Source of the DNA: Stenogyne calaminthoides
Taxonomy: Eukaryota; Streptophyta; Magnoliopsida; Lamiales; Lamiaceae
DNA length: 64,000 bases
Reading direction: 5' to 3'
NCBI GenBank assembly: GCA_037126765.1
Contig: JBBCBC010000030.1
Coordinates: forward strand, 2,514,478 to 2,578,477
Of this stretch, positions 53,100 to 64,000 are shown piece by piece. The notes beneath the pieces were generated by a model. It was given only the letters and a program-made list of their open reading frames with translations. It made no database searches and had not been told where the DNA came from. Both the position numbers and the translations under genes were made by a program. The first letter of the stretch is position 1; each line of letters opens with the position of its first letter.

Positions 53100-56000
53100 T
53101 GTTAGGAATTTAAGCAAGCAATTATGGGAGAAAATAATGGGAACTGCGGATTAAGGAACAAAACAATTTGATTCTTGGTTGGTCAAACCGACTACATTTA
53201 AAAAGACTACTAAAGCCGGAGATATTTACTATATCTTATAAGATAGTCTGCAAAGTAGTGCGAGATACAATGGGGAGTCGGGGGATTTATACAAGAAATC
53301 TAGGTTTGACCCATCCTGGCGCAAAACCCTAAAAGATGAAAATCGGGCCTCCACAGGGCCTCGGAACCGCTCGACCTCAGCCCTAGGTCGAGGGGTTCGC
53401 CGATCAAGAACCTTGCTCGAGCACCTTCTCACAACAAAAGGGGGGACGCCGACAGAGCACACTGCCGACCTCGAGACCGTCGGCGCCTCCCGCCCCTGCA
53501 TCCTGCTTTCACTCGAGCTTCATAACCCAACAATCTCCCACCGAGGCTGAACACGAGCCCGACATGGAGCGGAAGTGCACGACCTCAACTAGGTCGAACG
53601 TCTTATGCTGACACCACAGCGGAAGTGCACGACCTCAATTAGGATGAACGTCTTGTCCTCACTGGACTCATTCCGAACGTCTTGTCCTCCTTGGACTCAT
53701 TCCGAACGTCTTGTCCTCCCTGGACTCATTCCGAACGTCTTGTCCTCCCTGGACTCAATCCGAACGTCTTGTCCTCCCTGTACTTATTCCGCAAGTCTTG
53801 TCCTCCCTGGACTCATTCCGAAACTCAGACTCCAACAATCCCAACAATCTCCCACCTGGAGACTGACTCCAAGACGTAACTCGTCTTCCCCATCTCTCAT
53901 TTGCATCCCCTCTCCGACTCAAGCATAACCCAAGTACGTTCACATAGGGTCCTGTTCATACGTTATGTCACGCCATTCTGCTGTGGGGTTCCTCTCACGA
54001 TTTTCTCCATTCGGATTCCATTTGCCTCACAGAATCCTTTGAACTCACGGAGCTCGTACTCTCCACCATTATCGAATCTCAAACGCTTCACCTTGAGATC
54101 CGTTTCAGTTTCTACAAGAGTTTTCCATTTCCTGAAAGCATTAAAGGCATCAGACTAATTTTTCAAGAAATAAACTCATACCTTATAAATAGAGTCGTCA
54201 ATGAAAGTCATGTAATATGATGCTCCACCAAGGGATGTCACTTGTCTTTGGACCCCACAAATCACTTTGTGAACTAACTCCGGTTTACCGCTTCAAAAGC
54301 CTCGCCTCCCTTCGAAAAACTCACCCTTTTCTGTTTTTCGAATACACAATCCTCACACAAACCAATGTCAACTGTCTTGAGGTCTGGCAGTTTACCCTTC
54401 GAGCACATAACTTTCATCCCCTTTTCACTATGTGGCCAAGGCGACAATGCCACAAATTTGCATTCCCTTTTTTACTTGCAAGAGCAATGTTATCCCGAGT
54501 GTTGTCTGTCATATACAACGTCCCCTCTTTATTTCCACGAGCCACTACCATGACACCTTTGGATATCTTCCACGAGTTACACCCAACGGTCACCTTATAA
54601 CCCTCGTCATCAAGTTGTCCAACTGAAATCAAATTCCTCTTCAAACCAGGAATGTCTCACATCTTTCAATTGTAACACAGTCTCATTTGGTGTCTTAATC
54701 CTAACATTCCCCTTCCCTTTGATTTCCAGAGGCTCATCATCAGCTAGATAAACCTTCCCAAAGTTCCCGAAAGTGTACTTTTCCACTACGCCAAGATCAG
54801 TTGCCACTAATGAAACGATGCTCCGTAATCTAACACTCACGACTCAATGGATCGCTTACACTCGTAATCAATGCATCCCGAGTCCTCATCGATGACAACG
54901 TTATCGAGTTGTCATTCTTCTTTGGTTCATTCCCTTGTGCCTTGCACTCACTTTTGTAATGACCAAGTTCATGACATTTATAACACTCAACTTTATTCTT
55001 ATCCTTCTTGGGTTTATCTTTGTCTCTTCGATCTACCCCGATTTGGCTCCCCTCGATTCAGATCTCAGCCCGCTTCCGCGACTCAAAAGCAGATCCTGTG
55101 GGCCACACCCAACTCTTTTCTGCGAATTTCTTCACTCATGACCGGATCCTTAACCTCATCAAATTTCGTTTCACTTTACCTCTTTGAAGCACTAACAAAC
55201 CAATTATCGTCCCACTCCAACTTTCAGGTAAAGAAGACAACAAAATAAGGGCTTGAGCCTCATCATCAAAATCAATCTCAACCGAGCTCAATTGGGCTAT
55301 GATCATATTGAACTCGTTGAGATGATTGGCTACCACGGTATCCTCCGCCATCCTCGGGTTGAATAACCTTCGCATCAAATGAACCTCTTTTTTTGCGGTG
55401 TTTTTTCATACATCTCGATCAATATCTCCAAAGATCTCCTTTGTGGTTTTTGCTTTCACCGTATGTAGGGCGACGTTCCTGGATAACGACAGACGAACCA
55501 CACTCATCGTCTTCCTATCCAGCAACTTCCACTCGTCATCCTTCATCTCTTCAGGTTTTTCACCCAACGGTTGATGCAGATCTTTACCGTACAGGTAATC
55601 TTCGATCTGCAATTTCCAGAATCCAAAATCCGTTCCATCAAACTCTCAACAGACGATCCCTTCAGCCATCATAATTGCTCTCCACATATCCCTTTAACCC
55701 GATGCTCTTGATACCAGTTGTTAGGAATTTAAGCAAGCAATTATCGGAGAAAATAATGGGAACTGCGGATTATGGAACAAAACAATTTGGTTACCCAGTT
55801 CGTCAAACTGACTACATCTGGGGGCACTACCAAGCCAGGAGAGATCTATTATATCTTATAAGATAGTGCAAGTAGTGCGAGATACAATGGGGGAGTCAGG
55901 GGGTATTTATACAAGAAACCTAGGTTTGACCCATCCTGGCCGAAACCCTAAAAGATGAAACTAGGCCTCCGCGTACAGGTCTCGGAACCGCTCGACCTCA

Positions 56001-56139
56001 GCCCTAGGTCGAGCGGTTCTGCTCGATCAATAACCTTGCTCGAGCGCCTTCTCACCGCTGGGGGGGGGCGACCGAAGCAAGGTCGGCGCCTCCTCGCGCC
56101 ACTCGCATCCCCGTTTCACTCAAGCTCCATAACCCAACA
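53100..56139 (-). mobile_element. Copia LTR retrotransposon derivative lacking RT, inserted in the FtsH exon
   Basis: LTRs 53100-53532 and 55719-56139 (TGTTAGG...CCCAACA) are roughly 90% alike with indels. The target duplication CCTTC is perfect (53095-53099, 56140-56144). Minus orientation is shown by CTCTTGATACCAGT (reversed tRNA-Met primer-binding site) beside the right LTR and ATCTCCCACC (reversed polypurine tract) beside the left. Minus-strand gag (about 55612-55140), a CCHC knuckle (CYKCHELGHYKSEC, near 54990-54950), protease/GAG-pre-integrase (54840-54414) and integrase remnants to about 53950 are visible. Reverse transcriptase and RNase H are missing. Confidence 0.92.
53645..53825 (+). 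repeat. 29-bp tandem repeat in the FtsH retrotransposon
   Basis: About six direct copies of CGAACGTCTTGTCCTCCCTG then GACTCATTC, replacing the place where pol 3' sequence should be. A second ATCTCCCACC (reversed polypurine tract) follows at about 53847. Confidence 0.9.
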
Positions 56140-57903
56140 CCTTCCACTATTGATTAGTACATCTAAAGTATCACATGTCAAAGCATCACTTGATCAAAAG
56201 ATGAATGAAGGAAGAAGAGGCTTTCTAAAATTGGTGCTTGGTAATGCTGGATTAGCCATACCTGCATTAATAGGCAATGGAAAAGCTATTGCAGACGAGC
56301 AAGGTGTTTCAAATTCAAGAATGTCTTATTCTAGATTCTTGGAGTATCTAGACAAGGACAGGTTAAAAAGGTTGATTTGTATGAAAACGGGACGATTGCC
56401 ATTGTTGAGGCTGTATCTCCCGAGTTGGGTAACCGAGTTCAGAGAGTTCGTGTACAGCTTCCGGGCCTCAGCCCGGAGCTCCTTCAAAAGCTCAGAGAGA
56501 AGAGCATTGACTTTTCTGCTCACAATGGGCAAGAAGACTCCGGTTCCTTATTGTCTAACCTAGTGGGAAACTTGGCCTTTCCTTTGATTTTGATTGGGGG
56601 TCTTTTCTTTCTATCGAGACGTTCCTCTGGAGGAACGGGTGGGCCCGGAGGGGGTGGATTCCCCCTCACCTTCGGTCAATCGAAGGCCAAGTTCCAAATG
56701 GAACCAAACACGGGTGTCACTTTCGATGATGTGGCTGGAGTAGACCAAGCAAAGCAAGACTTTATGGAAGTGGTGGAGTTCTTGAAAAAGCCCGAGAGGT
56801 TAACTGCTGTGGGTGCTCGTATTCCTAAGGGAGTTCTTCTCGTGGGCCCACCTGGCACCGGAAAGACATTGCTGGCGAAGGCGATTGCTGGTGAAGCAGG
56901 TGTCCCGTTTTTTTCGATTTCGGGATCTGAGTTTGTTGAGATGTTCGTTGGAGTTGGTGCCTCACGAGTGCGTGATCTTTTCAAGAAGGCGAAAGAAAAT
57001 GCTCCCTGTATCGTATTTGTTGATGAAATCGATGCTGTTGGGCGTTCAAGAGGAACTGGTATTGGTGGAGGAAATGATGAAAGAGAGCAGACGCTGAACC
57101 AGCTCTTGACTGAAATGGATGGTTTTGAAGGGAATACGGGTATAATTGTAGTTGCAGCTACCAACCGTGCGGATATTCTTGACTCTGCCTTGTTTAGGCC
57201 AGGAAGATTCGATAGACAGGTAAATAATCTATGGTGTATTAGTTCGTATGATGAACAGTATTAGAAATGATCCTACCTTCTTATCAGTAAAGAGAGAGTA
57301 AAAGAACAAGAAAGAATCTAATACTTTTCGACGTACAAACTAATACTTTTTAACATACAACTTGTATTTTCAACGTTGGATAAATACGTTTCAAAATGCT
57401 TACCAATACCTTTTAGCATATGAACTAATACTTTTCAGTATAAAAACTAATACTGAATTTTTACGAGAAATGATATTACTTTTTTATCAGTAAATTAGGA
57501 GAGGATAAAAAAGAGAAAAAAAAGACTTCTAAATATATAGATGATTGTATGTATGTAATCCAAATCTTTCTACAGGTAAGTGTTGATGTCCCTGATATTC
57601 GTGGAAGAACCGAGATCTTAAAGGTTCATGCCAGCAATAAAAAGTTTGACTCTGATGTATCACTTGAAGTGATATCTATGAGGACACCTGGTTTTAGTGG
57701 AGCAGATCTAGCTAATCTCTTGAACGAGGCAGCTATTCTGGCTGGACGTCGTGGAAAGACTTCCATCCCTTCGGAAGAAATTGATGATTCAATTGATAGG
57801 ATAGTTGCTGGAATGGAGGGAACGGTCATGACAGATGGCAAGAGCAAGAGTCTCGTGGCTTACCATGAAGTTGGCCATGCAATCTGCAGGTATGTTCAGA
57901 TCT

Positions 57904-58126
57904 GAGTTAAACAGTCTTTTAGTCCCATAACTTGTTTACAGTCCAGTTTTGGTCCCAAAAAAATTAACCTTTTCGATTGAATCCCAATATTTTAAAAGAA
58001 AATTCCATTTTTTGTCCAAACCGACTGAAAATAAAAAAGGGTGTAATTTTATGTCACATGAGCATTTAATTTGCGTTCAAAATTGGACAATGGACAAGTT
58101 ATGGGGCAGAAAAACTTTTTTAACTC
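57904..58126. mobile_element. Mutator-type MITE in an FtsH intron
   Basis: Ends GAGTTAAACAGTCTTTTAGT and, reversed, GAGTTAAAAAAGTTTTTCTG, followed on both sides by CCCATAACTTGT. Same family as 18885-19226. Confidence 0.72.
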
Positions 58127-58545
58127 TGCAGATGTCTCTATCTGGTTTATTGCTCAGCATTTGGTGCAATTTTCATCGTTGCTTGTTTTATCGTGCAGAA
58201 CTTTAACCCCGGGGCATGATGCCGTTCAGAAGGTAACCCTACCTGGTTCATCCCTGCAGATGATCCAACCTTGATATCAAAACAGCAACTTTTCGCCAGA
58301 ATTGTTGGTGGGCTTGACCTGGTTCATTCGGTGAACCAAGTGACAACTGGCGCAGCTGGTGATTTGCAACAGATCACTGGCTTGGCCAAACAGGTAAACT
58401 TTCTAATCTGTATATTGCAATCTTTGACATCTTCGCTCTTTTGTCTACTGCAGCCGGTCCACTTTAACTAACCGTTTAAAAATGTTTCACGCGAATTAAT
58501 TGGACCTTAATTATTGCCTTTTTGTTTACTTATTCCTAGTTCATA

Positions 58546-58838
58546 CTCCCTCTGTGTTTCATATGAATTACATGTGGTAAATTTGCTTATTTTATGCACA
58601 CAAGTAAAGGACCTAATTGGAATATAATATTTGATTTTCATAGATTAGTGCAAAAATGACAATTATTTCAGGCCAAAGATTTTTCTCTAGAGAGACAATT
58701 AAAACGGGTTGTAGGAGTTTAATAATCAATCACAAAAAATAAGTAGAGGGGTAAAATTAGAATATGATCATTTAATTATCTTTGGTATGCAAAATGACAA
58801 TTATATCCTCTAGAAAGACCATTAAAGTGGAACGGAGG
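58546..58838. mobile_element. Stowaway-like MITE in an FtsH intron
   Basis: Starts CTCCCTCTGTGTTTCATATG and ends AAAGTGGAACGGAGG, flanked by TA on each side. Confidence 0.7.
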
Positions 58839-59229
58839 TAATATTTGATTTTCAATTGTTCGTTACGAATTCACTGTCGCGTTTCGTGCGTAGATGGTCG
58901 TCACATTTGGCATGTCCGATATAGGACCATGGTCGCTAATGGACGCATCGAGTCAAAGTTGAGATATGATCATGAGAATGATGGCAAGAAATTCAATGTC
59001 GGAAAAGCTAGCCGAAGACATTGATTCTGCGGTCAAGAGGCTTTCAGATGATGCGTACGAGATTGCATTTCGCCAGATCAGAGAAAACCGTGAAGCTATA
59101 GATAAGATTGTGGAAGTCCTTCTTGAGAAGGAGTCGATGACTGGAGATGAGTTCCGCGCAATCCTTTCAGAATTTGTCGAAATTCCAGCTGAAAATCGAC
59201 TTCCTACACCATCCCCCATAACTGTATAA

Positions 59230-60950
59230 TAGCTTGTATTGCAGTGTCGAATTTGACTTCAGATATGTAATTAATTGATTTAATTTACGTGTGTAGTTGA
59301 ACTGAAACTATGTTGTGTAAAGATAGTATACACAGACAAATGCATAAGTGAGTAATGTATAGTTATTTAGCCATAAAATTGGGTGTCGTCTGAAATATTC
59401 AAACTCTAGTCTTTTATTTTATCAATACATGCCAGGATAAAGTTCACCTTTAGGGTGTGTTTTTTAAAAACAACTAAAAAGGTAAAAGTGATTTTTTCCT
59501 CAAAGCTAGAGCTTTAAGAAAAGACACACTTTTACACACTTGGGTTGTGTTTTAAAACAGGCCCTTAGTCTTTAAAACACTACGGCAAAATCATGAAAAA
59601 AGTCCTGTCTTTGTAAGTAGTTACAAAGATAATTCTAAATTTAGCAATTTTGTATTGTATTAGGGACAAAAATCAACAATTATTCTGTAACATTAAAGGT
59701 TTACGGAATGCTACCTCTTCAATAAGATCCAAATCCAAAATAATATCATCAAAAAACCATAGCATGCTTATCAGTACTACCACTTAGAAGCACGTAAACC
59801 CATATTTATACCACTAAACATAACATTAGAAAATGGAACAGGAGTGACCAAATCATCAGAATGGCAACGAGACAGGTCTGAAATGATTTGGCCTGACCCG
59901 AAAAACATATCATTGTTTAATATATTATTTAGTGTTTATATAATACTTAAAAAAACACATTAAGTCTATATATGCACGAGCCTATATTAGTGTATTATAT
60001 ATATATATATATATATACATATGTGTGTGTGTGTGGTGGGTGCAAAAATGGGTTCGCGGGGGTAAGTTTTAAACATATACAACCCGCCACATGTCCGCTC
60101 GGGTCCAAACCCACCTTGGGCGTGGATCCGAGTTTAAACCCGTCTAATTACCGTCCTACCAATCACTCAAACACAGTTGCACAGGTGCGCGCCATAAAAC
60201 CCGAATAAACTTGCACCAAGTAGAAAATGCCTAGCAGTATCTACTTGCCCATCTCAGATGAGAATTATAAGCAGAAAGAAGCAAAGGCCAAAGAACGGCA
60301 ATCTAAATGCCAAGAAATACAGTTAATTTACAAATTAAAGGATCCTAATGGGGGTGGGGGGATATTACTTGCAAAAAGATGGGTGCATACATCTGCTATT
60401 GTTGCTTGCAATTATGGACCCCATATTCACAACTTCAATGACACTCGCCTAAAGAAACTAAAGACGAAACGCTAAAAGAAATCGTACCAATCCGTACTGG
60501 GAACATTGAACAGAAAAGGCCAATCTGCCACTTTACACGCCACCAATTCTACTTCACTTCAAGGACCAATGATCATGAAACATCTTAATTTCCCCATCTA
60601 ATCGTTCAGCATCGCCTATAATTCTACTTCAAGGATTCGAAATTTAGGATTACAGATCTGATTATAATCCATTTAGATTTTCAGCGAGAGTCCGTTGCTT
60701 TCTTCCAGTAGAAAGTTCCAGAAAGACAATACAACTCTTTATTGTTTCAGAAAAATCAATAGGATGCCAAAAGTTCAGTCAATCAGATCAACTCATCCTG
60801 TTCGCTTTAAAATAAAACCATCAAGGCAGTCCAGATTATAGCATAGCATACTCATTCCATCAGAAGAAGCATCACATATCATAAACAGGGAAACGAGTTC
60901 TGAATTTGGTCCAAATTTTCACTTGATCTCAGAGTGCTTCTTTCAGAGAA
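59230..60950. other. intergenic between convergent FtsH-like and TPS genes
   Basis: Holds a (TA)n-(TG)n microsatellite (about 59994-60036) and a weak inverted repeat around 59452-59572 (AGGGTGTGTTTTTTAAAA and TTTTAAAACAGGCCCTT). An 82-codon ORF at 60227-60475 is not recognised and may be part of the TPS 3' UTR side. No gene supported. Confidence 0.45.
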
Positions 60951-63900
60951 TTAGGAACATTCAAAAAAAGAAAGGCGACTAACCCTTGTAGGCAGACTAT
61001 CAGTTTCCTCATCAGAAGAAACTGGAGAATCAGAAGCCTCAGCAAGAGATTCGAGCATTGTTATCACTTCAGACGAGTCGTCCAGATAATACTTGGCCTT
61101 GCTTGGTTTTTGCCCAACCGTGCAAGCAAATACTTCGGCGTTGTACGAAAGAATACGGCTAGAAACTGCAGTACCAAGTATTTCAAACATGTCCTCATCA
61201 GATCTGTCGTCACCTATGCAAAGCACAAAATTGGCTTGTTTCCTCTTATCTGTCATAGATGAGAAAATCTTCTCTGCAACTCTGCCTTTGCTAACACCCT
61301 GTATCAACAAAAATGTACCCATCCTTAATATCTTGTTTAACTAATTCACATTAACATATTTCCTTTTTTTGCTGTCACATTAACATATTTCTAGCATACA
61401 GTATTCGGGTGAAATCTCAACTTCAAATTAAATGGGGAAAAAATGGAAATGAGAAAGAAAGAAAAAACAAATAAAGAAAAGGGGAAATAGCATTTTAGTC
61501 CTGTAAATTATCCCTATTTTGAGTCTAATCCTGTCGACTTTCACGAATGAAAACAGTCCTGCAACTTTCAATATTTGACATTTTGGTCCGGCATCCAGTT
61601 GTACGAGGTGAAACACCTAGTTTACACTAATGTGGCTGAGTCTGATTTGTGCAGGGCAGTCTCTGATTGGTCAACTGTATGTTTCAACTCGGTTGCCGGA
61701 CCAAAATGTCAAAAAAATGAAAGTTAAATGACTATTTTCAATTCATCAAAGTCGACAGGACTATAAACCGAAACAGAGGGATTAAAAAAATTATTTTCCC
61801 TAAAGAAAAGAACCAAGGAGATGAATCTAAACAGAGAATTTCAATGTGGAAATTGGTGTTAAGGGAGAAACTAACTGAAAGAACCAAAAAAGTAGAAGAA
61901 GCTGAATGGGGAAAGCAATGAAAGAGAATAATTATCCCCTTATTAAAACATGCCTGAGGTTTCACTTCCACAATAAACTGCCCACTCTTCACAGCAACGG
62001 GCTCGTTTGCTAAAACACTCTCTAGATGATCCAGCATTTCCTTGGCTTGGGAAAAACCAAATCCTGGGTCTGCATCATGATAATGCCAGACTAAAGCGCT
62101 TTCCTTTCTCTCTATTCCAGAGCCATCAGTAGCCTCAGCATATGATTCCATAACAGGTTCTGCAATTTCCATCCAATCAAATTCCACACTCTGGCCATAT
62201 GTTTCCCATTCATCACGTCGTGGCCACCTGGCAATAAAGTTGAAGATTAAAACAGGAGATTTTCATTATATGCACAGTGAAAATGACCAACAGTGCCTGC
62301 GTCCATACTCTCGGGGAGGAGAGAGAAAGTTAATGTTTTAACACCATCGAGATATTAAATGTTAACAAAAAAACACATCAATAATTCTGGCATATAAAGT
62401 AATGAGGCTCATCAACATCCTGAGGGTGGAAGAAAGTGAAATGAAACCCCCATCCATAAAAAATGTAAACTGCATAGACATTAAGTATCAATAAGAAAAC
62501 ACGCAGTGATTCTAGTATAAACAACAAAGAGGAGCTCAGATTGCAAAATTTGTCTAGTGGAGAACTAATGTAAACTACTCATGGGAAATTGGATTACACC
62601 ATCTCCATACGCGGTACCTTTCCAAGTATAAATGTGAATATGCATCTCAAATATTTTTTTTTCTTGCAACATCACCACCATGAGGTATGTTTAGTTTGCA
62701 TGTAAGTAGTTTATACAATATTTTGGTTTCTGTGCCATGTATCCTAATTAACTTCACTAAACTAAAAACAAATGTAAGTTATTTCCCGTAGATTCTACTG
62801 GAAAATATCATCCAACATCAAAAGAGGCCAGAAACACCACCACTTTTGGTTGTGAAAGTAACTACTAAACCACTGAAATATCAGCTAGAAAAACAATACC
62901 TCAAGATCAGTAGGTAAGTACATAGAAACATTCTATCAACTCACAAGCTCTTAGCTGGATGATCTCAGTACCTTAATAACCCATCTATATTCGTGTTAAA
63001 GTCACAGATAGGAGCAACTACAACCAATTATTCAAATCCTTAATGCATATAATTATTAGCAAAGAGGATTAGCTAAATCTTGATAAGGCAAACAAATAAC
63101 AGAACGTACCTTAAAAAGTAGCCATGCTCTGCAGCAAGTCCCAGCTTCTTGCAAGGAAGAAACCACTTGCTTAAACTGTCCCTACCTCTTCCACTCACCA
63201 TGAAAACTAGATTTTGGGGATCACCAGAAAGCCTGTTCAAAAGAGACAGAACTTGGGCACTTGGAGTCTTAATAATCGAATTCTGAGGCATAAGTGTGCC
63301 ATCATAGTCCAACAATATAGCCCTGTTTTTAGCCTTGCAGTAAGCCGACACAATATCATCTATTGAAAGCTTTCTAAAACTCGGGTCAAGTGCCACTACC
63401 CGAAACCCAAACCCAAGCCCGATTGCCCAGCATCTTTTCCGGAAATGGTCAGCACAAGTTCTCTCCATATCCTGTAAGAAGCTTCTCGACCAAAATGCCA
63501 CATCATGAGTGCTGACATATCGATAATGCTTCTCATGACGTAATTCCTTCTCTGGTTCAGCTAATGATATAGCCTCATTCATTGCCTCAGCAGTTGACTC
63601 GATATTCCACGGGTTGACTCGTATTGCACCACTTAAGGAAGGGGAACACCCGATGAACTCAGACACCACGAGCATGCTCTTCTTGGGCCCACTCAATTCT
63701 GACCCAGGCTCTGCCCCAGATACTCCTTCTCTACAGACAATGTATTCATAAGGAGTCAGATTCATCCCGTCCCGTACAGCTGTCACCACAACACATTCAG
63801 CAATACTGTAATAAGCCATTCTTTCACTGATTGATAAAGGTCGATGAATAAAAACAATAGGTTGATAACCAGGTCTCCCGAGCTCGTTATTAATTCTCTC

Positions 63901-64000
63901 GCAGCTTTCCTCCGTTTCACGCTGGATTTCCTCAAGATTTATTCCTTTTCCTCTAGCGGGATTCGCAATCTGGATCAAAACAGCTCTTCCTTGCCAGTTT
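60951..64000 (-). CDS. TPS: class II trehalose-6-phosphate synthase, 3' part, cut by window edge
   Basis: Exons (minus): 64000-63110 (open to the edge), 62227-61954, 61298-60951. The first encodes the end of the glycosyltransferase-20 domain (NWQGRAVLIQIANPARGKG; FIHRPLSISERMAYY; TAVRDGMNLTPYEYIVCR; SEFIGCSPSLSGAIRVNPW) and the start of the HAD phosphatase-like domain (ILLDYDGTLMPQ; VFMVSGRGRDSL). The others give ALVWHYHDADPGFG, VEVKPQ, GVSKGRVAEK, CIGDDRSDEDMFE and QKPSKAKYYLDD. Class II plant TPS proteins (TPS5-11 type) have both domains and are regarded mainly as regulators of sugar signalling. The two 3' introns are usual. Intron 61299-61953 starts with GC instead of GT (CTCAG|GCATGT) and contains a MITE. 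It looks functional as far as seen. Confidence 0.93.
61482..61801. mobile_element. Mutator-type foldback MITE in a TPS intron
   Basis: Inverted ends about 115 bp long (left ...GTCCTGTAAATTATCCC, TCCTGTCGACTTTCACGAAT, GACATTTTGGTCCGGCA; right mirrored). AAAGAAAAG occurs exactly on both flanks (61473-61481, 61802-61810), a 9-bp duplication typical of Mutator-like elements. Confidence 0.85.

Larger units (their letters stand above)
52994..59229 (+). pseudogene. FTSH2-like: FtsH2/VAR2-type thylakoid metalloprotease, disrupted
   Basis: A transit-peptide exon begins at ATG 52994 (MATSSACISALSAG). An LTR element interrupts it after 53099; without the insert and one CCTTC the frame continues. Recognisable parts are the twin-Arg-like GRRGFLK, DEQGVSNSRMSYSRFLEYLD, a membrane segment (GNLAFPLILIGGLFFL), Walker A GPPGTGKT, Walker B IVFVDEIDA, the SRH region ATNRADILDSALFRPGRFDR and the zinc site HEVGH. 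FtsH2/8 subunits form the thylakoid protease that degrades damaged D1 in photosystem II repair. Damage: one missing base near 56361; about 28 nt missing after KVTL (58239), followed by TGA at 58272; the GGRAAEE region replaced by a short scramble near 58315-58345; TGA for Gly at 58960-58962. Exons seen: 52994-53099 plus 56145-57219, 57576-57889, 58199-58393, 58894-59229. Called a pseudogene. Confidence 0.9.

Noticed and set aside
53605..53943. Repetitive ORFs on both strands (Ser/Leu/Pro-rich)
   Set aside because: Produced by the 29-bp tandem array in the retrotransposon; all frames of such an array stay open.
59452..59572. Weak inverted repeat resembling a hAT-type MITE
   Set aside because: Similarity of the ends is short and no 8-bp duplication was found. 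Left as a remark only.
60227..60475. 82-codon ORF MPSSIYLPISDENYKQKEAK
   Set aside because: No recognisable domain, no splice context, and it lies in the gap between convergent genes. Kept only as a remark in the spacer entry.

Overview
The window is nuclear DNA of a flowering plant, most likely a eudicot (an asterid such as Lamiales is a guess). The evidence is spliced GT-AG genes of plant-only families (S-domain receptor kinase, DYW-type PPR, class II trehalose-phosphate synthase, thylakoid FtsH), AT-rich spacers, and a dense load of plant transposons, an endogenous pararetrovirus and organelle-derived DNA. No operons, CRISPR arrays or bacterial features are present.

Layout. 1-448: 5' end of an S-domain receptor-like kinase (minus strand), running off the left edge. 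0.5-8.8 kb: gene-poor, AT-rich, with MITEs, a non-autonomous CACTA element carrying a minisatellite, and tandem duplications. 8.8-19.8 kb: a HARBI1/ALP1-like transposase-derived gene, now a pseudogene. A Copia element (9083-13912) lies in its 5' region and a second LTR element (14901-18598) splits coding exon 2. Both have perfect 5-bp target-site duplications. 20.6-23.0 kb: a DYW-class PPR gene, intact except for four one-base excesses in short homopolymer runs. 23.2-31.6 kb: a roughly 2-kb block present twice in direct orientation. Each copy has a CACGTG-rich promoter and TATA box and is broken by different insertions: a gene-like 1.3-kb segment in copy A, and organellar DNA and a LINE tail in copy B. 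33.4-35.3 kb: a probable Pack-MULE with a 9-bp TSD, carrying a 4-coumarate-CoA-ligase-like fragment and a SINE that is itself split by a hAT element. 35.3-45.2 kb: an endogenous caulimovirid arranged as a giant imperfect palindrome inside a (TA)n tract, all reading frames decayed. 46.9-49.0 kb: Mpv17/PMP22-family gene (5 exons). 50.0-51.2 kb: RING-H2 E3 ligase gene (3 exons). 53.0-59.2 kb: FtsH2/VAR2-type thylakoid protease pseudogene with an LTR retrotransposon in its transit-peptide exon. 61.0-64.0 kb: 3' part of a class II trehalose-6-phosphate synthase gene (minus strand), running off the right edge.

The genes look unrelated in function. The apparently functional ones are the receptor kinase (partial), Mpv17-like, RING-H2 and TPS genes, and probably the PPR gene if its frameshifts are sequence errors. 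The main interest is the insertion history. Several insertions can be undone on paper to the base because their target duplications survive. The pararetroviral palindrome appears to end at the viral tRNA primer-binding site on both sides. Exon boundaries and TSDs were read by eye; family assignments rest on motifs and remembered family features, not on searches.
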